Shown here piece by piece: positions 10,072 to 21,200 of a stretch of DNA of 64,000 nt (position 1 is the first letter of the stretch; every line of letters starts with the position of its first letter). The translations under genes were made by a program, and so were the position numbers. The notes under the pieces were generated by a model. It ran no database searches. It saw only the letters and a program-made list of their open reading frames with translations, and was not told the DNA's origin. Source of the stretch: Arctopsyche grandis (lineage: Eukaryota > Arthropoda > Insecta > Trichoptera > Hydropsychidae); contig NC_135365.1 in assembly GCF_051622035.1 (NCBI RefSeq), positions 14,364,001-14,428,000 of the forward strand, read 5' to 3'.

Positions 10072-10335
10072 TTACGAGAGTCTTTAATTAATATTATGTA
10101 TTAGATGTATTATGAGTATTTATAAGAATTGTAAATAGGTTTTCGAGCTCTTTTTCCTATTATGCTGTACATTTACATTAGAATAATATAATACTATGAT
10201 TACTAACCAAATTAAATCAAAATTGTAAAATAGAAAATGATCAGTAGATCGGTAGCTATTAAAATATATATATACGATGTATTGTGCACATAATTTCGTA
10301 ATAATAAAAGCATTTAAAAATCAAAATCAAAATAT

Positions 10336-11490
10336 ATAGTGTATACACAATATAAATACGTAATATAATTTCAAAGCGAAGATTTTTTTTGCCCAAACCT
10401 TTAAAGGATTAATTTGATAAATTTATATATTTTACTTATTATAATTGCAGTTTCAGTTTTCAAATGATTTAGTCACATTTTTATAATTTACGTTTAAATC
10501 AAGGAAATCATTGATTTTGTATGCAACTGTATGGGTATGTATGTATGTACATATGTATGTATAGCAAATGCCAGTAAGTATAAAGTTGGACGCAGTATGG
10601 ACCTTAAACGAAAACCAGAATAAGACTGATTCTAAAATCATTATTTCGAATAATTTTCTTTGGGAATCATTATTTCGAATAATTTATTTAACTTCGAAGA
10701 CTTGGATACCTCAAGTTCACATTCAAATTACCTATAACATGAAATAAATTAAACAAGACATTTAATACTATCGTCAGTCTATACATATGTCATAATAATT
10801 GAGTTATAAAAATTGTATTTAATTGTTTAAATTATTTCCGTTTCAAATTTCACTAAGACTTTTTTCATATAATTTTATAATTAAGAATTTTATCTACTTT
10901 TTTTACATATGAAGGTGTCGATTGTATCCTTTTAAATATCAATTATGTAAACAAATATGAACACCTCATAGTAAAATTTTTGATGAGAAACTCAGCAAAA
11001 ATATGGCAATTTTTAAGTTAATTGTATAAATATTTCATTTTCATCACTATGACTCTTCTATTCTAATCTAATCATGACTATCTTCTATATAATTTTTTAT
11101 ATTTTCTTAAAACAACATAAAAATTTTATATTTTTTAAACGTCCAATTCTCAGAATTTCAGATAATCATTTCAAACCCCACACAAATACAAAACACACAA
11201 AATGAATGTTTTAAAAATTTGTAATAAATACTTTTATTAAAAATTGGGTGTTTTGAGTGAAATATCCATTTTGATATCTGATATTAATTATTATTTAAAA
11301 ATGCAAAACTTACACATTTAAAGCTTATAATATTACTAAGAGATATCTATAAAGTTCCATAATGTCATTTCCGCATTGTTGACGATGATGCAAAAAAGTC
11401 AAGTTTTTAGAAAGCGAGCAACATGTAGCAAACGAGATGTGGAAGTCAATGATGCGTGGTTTATTAGGTATACCTATACCTATAATATAA
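10336..11490. other. AT-rich spacer, nothing seen
   Basis: More than 1 kb of AT-rich DNA with short ACATATGTATGTA tracts (about 10530-10563) and a direct repeat of TCATTATTTCGAATAAT (10637-10683). No gene or known element is supported. Confidence 0.5.
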
Positions 11491-11780
11491 TATTATGTGA
11501 TCGCGAAACTTGAAAATTCGTCCGGTAAAAAGAGAGTGGCGTGAGACGTCACCGATCACAGTCCACTGTGAGACTCGGAGACCGATCGTATTCAGTCTCC
11601 GGCGTCCGCTAAGAGTCTGTCTCGCTGTGAGCGGAAACCTCAAGTGCTCGCTTCCCATACAAAGAACATCTACTTTCTCTTTTTCAGCGAGACTCTTTAT
11701 CGCAGGTGCCTCGCCGACTTCGGCAGCCACTTGTGATTGGCCCGCCCTTGAAGTTGACAAATTATTTTTAATTTGAGTGT
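11491..11780. other. GC-rich island, possible regulatory DNA
   Basis: GC-rich compared with its flanks, with frames open on both strands (11464-11760 - and 11510-11776 +) but without a domain or codon pattern that supports either. It contains AGACGTCACCG, resembling a CRE half palindrome, and AGTCTC-type repeats. Such islands recur upstream of and within intron 1 of the Skeletor/Knickkopf-like gene. Function unknown. Confidence 0.35.
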
Positions 11781-11814
11781 ATCATCAATACATAATATAA
11801 ATATCGTTAGAATG

Positions 11815-12125
11815 ATAGTTCGCGTGTGTAACTCTCATTGAATGGAACTTTCGGGTATCAAATTTTCCATGATCGAGATATTAATGACGTGTGCGAGATC
11901 GCTTTGTGTGGAATAATCACCGAACCAAAATATACATATGAGTCGTTATATTTGAAAGTGGCGGAAGTCCAATTTCCAAAGTTCCAAAAACACTGTTTGA
12001 ACTTTTTGAATCACTTATTTTAATTCGATATGTCCAGAATCATGGAGAAGCACAATCAACGTATCACATGCCACCAGTATTTTTAAATATTATTAAACGC
12101 AAAACATTTTATTTAATGTTTTCAG
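11815..12125. repeat. Unclassified interspersed repeat, longest copy
   Basis: The left half (GTTCGCGTGTGTAACTCTC, GACGTGTGCGAGATCGC, TCACCGAACC) is shared with 44790-44900. The right half (TTATTTTAATTCGATATG, GCCACCAGTATTTTTAAA) is shared with 800-925. Three partial copies in one window show it is dispersed. It carries no protein motif. Confidence 0.6.
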
Positions 12126-13022
12126 AGATATTTCTCGAAATGAAGAAAAACGGACTAATGTGTATGTACATGACTTAATTTTTAAGGATATTACAATGTA
12201 AGATGTAAATATTTAATCAAACTGTTTGCTAAAACGTTTGAATTCCGGCGTAATTTACTCATTTAATATAACTTGAGATAAAATTTTCTGCAGTTTAATA
12301 AAAACATATATTTTATGTTTTCACATTTTATAATTCGAAAAAAAAAGCACTATTTTGGAATATAAAATTTTTGTCTTGCAAAAAAGATATCTTTTATTAT
12401 TTAATATTTGGTTAAATAATTAGAAAAAAATTATGTTTTCACCAAATTTTCCAGGTCCAATATTTTTTGAAAACAGTGCTTTCAATTTGTAATCCTATTT
12501 TGATATGAGATCATAAAAAAAGCAGGTTTATAAAGAAATAAAATATACATAGGTATATCATAGTCTTTTTTAAATATTTACGTTATTTTTGAGAAAACTG
12601 TAAAAAAATCTACAGGGGCACATATTATAACTGACCAATTTCATCATTTATTTTTTATTTCAAATTGTATTTTAAATTTTAACATCACGAAAATTTGTCC
12701 GCGCTTAACAATTTTCGTTTTGTATTGTTGTATACTTTTTTGTCACAATTTTTACTTGAAAATGAAATAATTTTAGAATCTTTATTTTACCTTGTACATT
12801 CATTCTACAAATATGATGATCCCAATTTAAACCGAAAGATATTCCGATATTTTGAAAGGACATATAAAAAAATTTATATGACAACTACCTAGATAAGAAA
12901 TTTTTTTAGTATAATTTCACAGGTGTGCTCGGAATGCAGCTAATCTTTAGTGCCGGAAAATAAACTAATGCGTAATTGGGGACTAATGCGTAATCATTTT
13001 GACGAACTACATATGTATGTAC
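12126..13022. other. AT-rich spacer, nothing seen
   Basis: AT-rich DNA with no supported gene. A 65-codon frame at 12695-12892 is Phe/Tyr/Ile-rich and has no motif. Confidence 0.5.
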
Positions 13023-13712
13023 AATGTAAACAGTGGCGGACTGGGACTGGAACTGTCAGTGCATGCCAGGAGTCAAAGGGGGCCCACCCAGGGTTAAAAA
13101 AAATGTCCCCCCCCCCCCCATATAACAAAATTTTCTTCTTTCCATCACGCTAAAAATCAAGGGTAAAAAATAAATAAAATTTTCAAAAATGGGAATAAAC
13201 AAATTTAGGTACAAGAAAAATGGCAAAAGCAAAATAGATCCATAAATTACATTGTATATTTTGTTTTAACCCTTGTCCTAGGTAAATATTATAGAATGCG
13301 GCATAAAAGCGGCTTTTACTTTCGGTAGAAAACAATTGGGGACGTCATTTCAGCTTTTTCTTGGGGGGGCAGGCAAAGATTGGTCAAATTGAAAATTTTT
13401 CAAAAATTCTTGTTTATATCAGAAATAAAGGAGGTATGTAATAAAAAATGGATACACTTTTTCTTTGCATACACCTAATTGAGTTATAAAATATGAAAAA
13501 AAATCTTATTTTTAAAAAAATTATTATGTAAGAAGTGAAAAAAGCGCCGCAGACGAAAATTTTTTTACAAAAATCTTCACATGGTCAGCAAAAATCGACC
13601 ATCTAACTGAGTCACTAAAAAACTATCAATTAACTTAATTTATACCGACTGTCTTTTCACTTTATCTATGTACATATGTACGTAATAACAATAGATAAAG
13701 CTTTGTGATAAA

Positions 13713-13771
13713 AATTTTAACTCAGAATCGATCACTGATCAGTGATCAGTGATCGATTCTGAGTTAAAATT
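13713..13771. repeat. 59-bp near-perfect palindrome
   Basis: Arms of 29 bp on either side of a single central base (13742) are exact reverse complements. The core is built from iterated TGATCAC/GTGATCA, and each arm ends in AGAATCGATC/GATCGATTCT and TTTTAACTCAG/CTGAGTTAAAA. The same GATCAGTGATCGATTCTGAG string ends the repeat at 18691-19808 and recurs at 39500-39540 and 44715-44735. The palindrome is therefore probably two such repeat ends joined head to head. Confidence 0.9.
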
Positions 13772-13789
13772 CAGTGATCACGTTTACTG

Positions 13790-13831
13790 TATTTGTATTC
13801 TTGTATTTGTATTCTTGTATTTGTATTCTTT
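13790..13831 (+). repeat. 15-bp tandem repeat, about 3 units
   Basis: Three adjacent units of TTGTATTTGTATTC lie directly after the palindrome. A short minisatellite without coding meaning. Confidence 0.8.
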
Positions 13832-15216
13832 ATGTACTAAATTTGATAAAGTTTTGGTCAGAAAGCAATTTTATTAAATAACTAAAACTTTTTTTGGACC
13901 GAATTCGTTACACATGAAGTTTAAATTCATCTCATTCGTTGTTTTGTGAGAGAATGGACGTTTGCAAATAAAATAAAAATTCGAGAAATAAAATCATTTG
14001 TGATTGAAACAATTCAGTAAAATATTAATTTAAAACCTTTCTTGAAAACAAAAAATATACGAACTTTCGGAAAAATAAACGCTACACATCTGGTTTTGAG
14101 ACAAAATAAAGTAAAGGGGACCTTTCTAACGATTCGCTCCATGGGATGAACTATTTCTAAGAATCTTATCTAAGGCATACTACTTAAAAACCAAAATATA
14201 CTTGTTTCGAAATAATAAAATCTTATTTTTTCAAAGCACATAGCAGCGATTATTTTATTAGTTACCCAAAAGTAACTTACATAAGAAATAAACGTAGCAT
14301 TCATAGATCCATAGTATCTCATTAATCATTAATTCATAATATTTTCTAAATTCACACTATTCCTTAATTTAGGGGGGGGCGAGGGCCCCCCTATGCCCCC
14401 CCCAAATTACGTCCCTGAAAAAAAAGCATAATATTTTCAATTAATATTAATTGAAAATCGGGATTTTGGGGAGGGGGCCCCTATCCTATATTTCTATATA
14501 CATGGATGTGTCTAGATTAGGAATAGATTTTATATTCGGAAACTGTTTAAAATTGTGTATTTAAATCTTACTATATCGTCGAAGCATAATCAAATGTTAT
14601 TTTGAAAGTATGAAGTAAATTTAAATCGCTGGTTGATGATGAATCTTCCTATCGAAATTGTTTTAAGCAATTCAGTTTATATTATCCACGGAAATTCGTT
14701 TATTCCCATTTTTATTTCAGTAGGTAGTTGTTACATAGGTATTGGTATATACATAATATTGAGGTTGAAAATGGGCCCGAGGCCCATTAAAGGCCCACGG
14801 CCCACGTAAACTTACATTTCGAGCCTAATAAAAAAAGTTAAACTTGGGTTGTTAAAGCAGGTATTAGTTGTTTGTGTATATCGTAAGAAATTTATTTTGT
14901 TGAAATACCTAAACTATAGGTCCCAAAGTCCTATAAATTTTTACATACGTGAAATATAAAAAGTTATTTAATTTTACTAAGGGCCCATATTTTCTAACAT
15001 ATAGTGGGGCCCACATGCCATGGGGCATATTCGCTTGTATGGCCAGTCCGCCACTGAATGTAAATATACATATATAGTACATAAGAAAAAAATCATCAAA
15101 TGTTTTAAATTGGTACTTGTTTTTATTGTAACAGTCTATTACAAAAATGCATTCATTTAACTTATTATTATTATTACTTATTAGAATGTTCTATTTTGTA
15201 AATAACTATAAATTGG

Positions 15217-15830
<614 letters not shown>

Positions 15831-16079
15831 TTAAAAGGTATTTGAAAAAAATTGACCACGTGCGGATCGAACACAGGACCGACACATTTATTTTATTTAA
15901 TAACTTAATACGCCAACACCCATGCGATGATAGTTCATCGGGTACAACACTTACGGGTGAAATAAATAAATAGTCGTTAAATAAAATTGGGGCACGAATT
16001 GAAAGGCAGCAGTGAAAATTTTGTCAGGAAATATGTCTCGTGTTGATTTTTATTTCGCGAATTGAATCGCACAATGGTG

Positions 16080-16680
16080 TGACGGTCGCGTTGTGACGTT
16101 GTGATTCGATAAGAGGCACTCACATCCGAGGCACCTGTATAGAGAGGCAGGTGTGAGGTGCGGCGCTTTCTCCACGCTCGACGTTCAGCGCGCACGCTCC
16201 TTCTCCGGGCCGCTCTGCGCTCCACGCTCTACGCTCTACGCTCTACGCTCCGCGCTCTACGTTTTACGTTCTAGCTCTACGCTCAGTCGGCAGCCGCTAA
16301 CCGACGGTGGCGCACGCTCGTCCGCCCGCGAAATCACGTCAGAAACTCACTCAACGCAACCTACCCATCTACATACATCTAACAACAACCTCTGATCTCA
16401 CGCACACGCAGCTTCACCAAACACCCCTCCTCTCCTCTCCTCTCCTCACCTGCAGCCGTTCTTCCGCTCTTCCGCTCCCCCAACCCCGCACTTGTCACTC
16501 TCGCCCACCCTTGTCTTCGCCTCACCCCCTTTCCCACTCCCGCCCCCACCCCGTCCCAACCACACACCGCTTCGATTGACAACACACAACCTCATCGGAA
16601 ATCAATTTGGCCGTAAAAATATCGCCCGCGCGACCAATGCGCAATTTGCACACCACACCGATCCAGATTCATTCCCAAAG
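16080..16680 (+). promoter_or_regulatory. GC-rich island upstream of exon 1, possible promoter or 5' UTR
   Basis: The most GC-rich stretch upstream of the gene. It contains a CTCTACG-type tandem repeat (16220-16282) and long pyrimidine-rich tracts (16425-16580). Several short frames are open in it, but they have biased composition and no domain. It lies about 1.5 kb before the signal-peptide exon, so it could hold the promoter or a non-coding first exon of the Skeletor/Knickkopf-like gene. That is inference from position and composition only. Confidence 0.3.
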
Positions 16681-18141
16681 TTCCCATTACATATGTGTTC
16701 CCGCCTAAAAATGTGCTATTATCTTTACAGCCAATTTTATCTGTTTGCATATAAAAAATTTCGGTGTGAATTTAGACAAAAAAAAATTTGATAAAAAAAG
16801 AATTTCCTCTCCCGAGGGAAAATTTTACCAAAAAAAAATAAAAAATAGACAGCATGTGAATTGAATGCTTTTTATTTGTTTGCAGTGTAAACGTGAGAGG
16901 GGAAAATTGATTCGATCAAAAAATGTCAAATTTGCCGTGATGCAATACTCTTCTATGAGTCTACTCAAATATTATTTCCATTACGAATTCTTTTCCACGA
17001 TTTATGTTGTTTTTATACGATTTTTTTCATTTAAATTTTATGTCGTTGTTTAAAATTATATTAAACTTTCGTTCATATGTAGGTTAAAATAATATTGAAA
17101 ATTGTTCTTTTGTTTTTTGTGTAAATTGTAAGGAAGGTTGGTAAAATTAAAAATTGAGCAAAATCTGTTTCCGGCAAAATATCATCAAAAGATTTTTTTG
17201 TGTGCGTTTTTATAAGAAAAAATTTCCCCCAATCCACGGCTACTTTTAATTAACCTTTTGTCAAATAAAATTATTAAATGTCGACGGCATTGGCTTTGTT
17301 CCTACGTAAAAATTTAAATCGCGTAACTCTTGACGTCAAATCGTTTCCGGAAAAATTTTAGTCATAATTTAAAAATAACCCTCATTTTGCTCCACATTTA
17401 TTATTGTGTCAAGGTTTTCGTTCTTTTTAATAATATTTCGATTTTTGATTACCTTTTCAGTGACAGCGATGAGCTTCAGCTACAGATCGAAAATAATTAA
17501 ATATAAAGAATCGAATTGAATAATATGTTTCACATAAGACTTTATTTAATTGAACGATGCTGATTCGTCATCGATGTGTCAAAAATTCAAATTGCGAATG
17601 ATGATTTTACATTTTTTTCGTTGTCGATGAAAATGGTCAAATAATTTCTTTAAGTGTTAAACAATATAAACGGATACACGTAAATAATTTATCTATTTAT
17701 TTTTAAAGTTTATTTAATTTTTTCCGTATAAAAAAATTGTGTCAATATAAAAGTGTCTTAATTTTAACATTTTCACATCGTTGAAAATCAAAACTAAACG
17801 AATGAATTGGAAACAACCCGTTGCTATTTAAAATAAATACGAATTGATCCAAAATTATTTTTTAAACGTAATTAAATGTAAATATTATATAATAATTACT
17901 AATACGACAATAATCTGAAGAGCATAATACAGCATCCTTCAAACATACAAGTCTTAAAAAATAATGACAATAAATATGTTGATTATACAATAAACTAGAT
18001 ATAAATTTACACTACATACATATAAGAAATATATAAATATTTAATAAATTTAAAATATACATGCGCTTATACAATGAAGCTATTATAAATTATTCGCGAT
18101 TGAACGCATTAAATGATATCAGTCATTAATTAAACACAAAG
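16681..18141. other. AT-rich upstream DNA, nothing further seen
   Basis: AT-rich sequence between the GC island and exon 1 with no supported gene or repeat. Any 5' UTR exon here cannot be recognised without transcripts. Confidence 0.4.
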
Positions 18142-18175
18142 TATAAAAACTTGCGGGATCAACGGCAATACTGTT
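18142..18175 (+). promoter_or_regulatory. Candidate TATA box and start region
   Basis: TATAAAA at 18142-18148 lies 60 bp before the start codon at 18202. Transcription starting 20-30 bp downstream, around GGATCAACGG or the CAATACTG string, would leave a 5' UTR of about 30-40 nt. This is a plausible core promoter, but TATA strings are common in AT-rich DNA, and a spliced 5' UTR from the GC island is equally possible. Confidence 0.35.
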
Positions 18176-18201
18176 GACGAAGAATTTTGAAAAGGAAAAT
18201 A

Positions 18202-18277
18202 ATGAAAAGAACAATGGCTCATTCCCACTTCCTAGGGCTGATCCTGGGAGTCGTTTCCTGCCTGTTGATACAAGAAG
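18202..18277 (+). CDS. Exon 1: signal peptide
   Basis: The start ATG at 18202 is followed by basic residues and a hydrophobic core (LGLILGVVSCLLI) and runs to the donor AAG|GTATGT, in phase 1. With exon 2 it reads ...QEAFSQG, giving a plausible signal-peptidase site after AFS. A second in-frame ATG (codon 5) could also serve as start. The exon is assigned because it has the only signal peptide upstream that joins exon 2 in frame; transcript evidence would settle it. Confidence 0.75.
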
Positions 18278-21200
18278 GTATGTATTTATGATTTCTTTTA
18301 TTTATAAATGATATTCATAAATTTTTATTATAAGCTATATTTATACATCAATCGAAACATGATTAATACTCACATTATGATCTATCAGAAACTGTCATAT
18401 CTGAAAAATTTTCTAAACCTTAACTAACTCTAAACTTTTTTTTTAACTCATAACTAAAGAGCGGACCCAGAGCGCGCTGTTCATTGTTCACACGTTGTAA
18501 ATGCATTGTCAATGGTTTGCCGAACCTTTTTTACAAAGCATTTACAATACTGGAACAATAGACGGCGCGCTTCCGATCCTACCTCTACTCATAACCATAA
18601 TTTTAGACTAATGCATAACAAAAATTAGGACTAACTATGTTATAAAATGTTGATCTTATGTGAAAAAAATTCTGGTGTGACCAACCCATGACTTTATCTA
18701 TGTATTTGAGGAATATAAGAATTTTACAAAATAAAATTCGATATTGAACCATACAGACAGATTATGAAATACTAATTAACCATGACAGCATTTTCGATAC
18801 AAATTAAATGTATGAAAACTTGCAAAAGACAAAAGTTTTACTTCAGGTTGTCTGATTTTGTTCAATTTTTTTTTTATTACTTAAAACCACTATCAGTATT
18901 ATACAAATTAAATATCAAGAAAATAAAAATAGTATAAAAGGTCAAAATAAAATAATGAAATATTGTTTTAAAAAAAATTACTACTTCCGGTTTACGAATT
19001 ATGACCAAAACAGCTCTAAGTTAGTACATAAAAAATTAAATATTAATTTTCAGCTTAATACGTTCGGGGGTGTGGACAGAATAGTGGGCACAACATTTTT
19101 GACCTTTCTTGAAGAGGAAAAAATCCCACTTCCGGTTCATTAAATTTAGTGATTTTTTTTTATTTTCATCACATTAATACAAAAAATATACTTGAATTTT
19201 TTTGTGAAGATCACACATGTTTAAAGGGTCGAAAAAAATAGTGGAAGAAAAATTGAACAAGAGTATACTGCCACTTCCGGTCGACGGATGCTTACCAAAT
19301 TTTATACATAATTTGGTATTAAGCTTAAGCTGATAGATATGAAATTTCAGTTCAATAAACCAAAAGGTTTTTGAGAAAAACATAAAAAACCTCGATTCTC
19401 TGGAGTAAAAGTACTACTTCCGGTTCAGATAAAAATATTTAAAAAATATAAAACTATAAAAATTATCATTTCTAGTACATGTAAAAAAAATTCAGTCCGA
19501 TTCAATTAGCAGTTTGGAAGATAATTGAATTCAAAAACTTAAAAAAAAGAGGACACCTATAAGGGGAGGTACCAATTCCGGTCAGCTTAAAAATTTGAAA
19601 AAAATTTACGTCGTGTCGATAAAAATTTCAGTAACCGATACTAAGTTTAAGTTTGATAGGACTAACGGTGTTCAAAAAATCCCCAAAATACACAGACACA
19701 CATTTTTTTCTAGATCATGAAAACGTGATCAGTGATCGATTCTGAGTTCGAATCAGTCAAAATCTCGAATTCGAATTCATCTATTGTTACTACGTACATA
19801 GATAAAGTAAAAATCTATATATGTATGTTTTTTCTTTTTCAATTATGTGAAAAACAGCCACGTGAACAACTTTCAGGAATTCAATGAAACTTAGATAATC
19901 AACCCTAACCTCATTTAAACTTTACAGACTACCTTGTGAAAGGTTGTCATTGAAATGTTGTTTCAAGGCATTTTTCTTCTTTCTTAGAGTTGACTTTGAG
20001 AAAAACAACATTTTAAATTTTTCCCCGTTTTGTATGGTTTATTCACGTAACTTTGATACCCAGTGGAATTAAAATTTTTACCTTGAAAAACAATAGCAGA
20101 AAACCTCATTATTTTTTTACATTTCTGTGTCAAATATGTATTTGTAAATAAATTTATAAAGATAAAGCTTAAAGCTGTTTAGAATAATTGAACAATTTTA
20201 ATACAACGATAAATATATATTTTCGTACGGTATATTTCAACATTTAGCACAAATAGATAGTTTTTGTTTGTGATGAAATTTAGCATCAATTATGCAGCTA
20301 AAAATAACAGAAACAAACCGATACGTTGACATAATTTTACGTACATATAAGACTTCAAAAAGACATACAGACATTTTGACTACAATAGCAATGTATTTTT
20401 CATTTTACAAAAAAATAAAAAAACTAATATTAAAACTACTTACACATATGTATATGTATATCTCGAAAACTTTATCTTTGTAAGCTCAAATTTTATATCA
20501 TATTTGCGATTACTGGGTAAAGAATTTTGTCATAAAAATTTGTCATTTGCAAGGAACTTGTCATATCGTATGCTTATTACACTTGTCATACGTAATTATT
20601 ACCAATTTATAAAAAACACCGAAACCAGATTTCTTATCTTTAATGCTATGATTTTAGCAAAGCTCTACCTTCACTATCTACCTCACCATTACATTTTAGA
20701 GATTGAAATGATTTCACAGGTGTGCCACCATTTATTAAATTTATTTGCGATGTTCGCTATATGACTAAAGAATAAAACAACTAATCCATAACGCCAAGTA
20801 CGTATATACATATACATATGTGTATGTGTATTTACGTATATACATATATAATTTGTATGTATGTACTTCGAAATTGACATAAGAGTTTTTACGATACTAT
20901 TCAAATAGCGGTGAAAGTGTCTTTTGTTGTAGAACTGCATGTATAAAGGTAGCTATCGACGTAAAAATTTGTCAGTGGGTATTTTCATTTTGAAAAAGGT
21001 AATTTAGTGAATAATCAAAAATATTTAAAAACCATTGTTTTTCATTGATTTCGAGATCTTTTTTATCGATTTCGTAAATTAGTGTCACTGAAGCACTCTT
21101 TATAACTTTACCTTGACTTAACCATCGTATGTAACAGCAAATCTCCATATCAAGATCCAATTTCTTCCAAAAAAGCTTTGATGCGCCTGTGTATTAATGC

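Larger units (their letters stand above)
7570..10335 (+). mobile_element. Jockey-type LINE, 5'-truncated and split by two insertions
   Basis: The LINE body occupies 7570-8199, 9019-9137 and 10072-10335. It is interrupted by a hAT remnant (8200-9018) and a foldback element (9138-10071). The first part encodes reverse transcriptase from the SLYADDT catalytic motif (about 7615-7635) through VTFDKRMRWAPHI. The third part matches, in reverse complement, the 3' region of another copy at 51677-51905 and ends in AAAATC units. Its 5' two-thirds is missing, and the frame carries stops, so it is dead. Confidence 0.78.
13338..14418. mobile_element. Possible nested element with GGGACGTAATTT ends
   Basis: The right edge reads, on the minus strand, CAGGGACGTAATTTGGGGGG. 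The left edge near 13340 reads GGGGACGTCATTTCAG, then TTGGGGGGGCAGG. This looks like a degraded pair of inverted ends of another hAT-type element inside the larger one. I could not find matching target duplications, so the boundaries are tentative. Confidence 0.35.
13031..15056. mobile_element. Non-autonomous hAT element (2026 bp)
   Basis: Its ends are CAGTGGCGGACTGG and the exact inverted CCAGTCCGCCACTG, flanked by identical 8-bp duplications AATGTAAA (13023-13030 and 15057-15064). The first 11 bases match the end of the autonomous hAT at 4783, so a related transposase may mobilise it. No transposase frame remains. The inside is rich in GGGCCC and poly-C/poly-G blocks and contains later insertions, including a 59-bp palindrome. 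Confidence 0.88.

Noticed and set aside
16153..16791. Several overlapping + and - frames of 68-99 codons before exon 1
   Set aside because: Ser/Pro/His/Arg-rich composition from pyrimidine tracts, no domain, and no in-frame splice link to exon 2.
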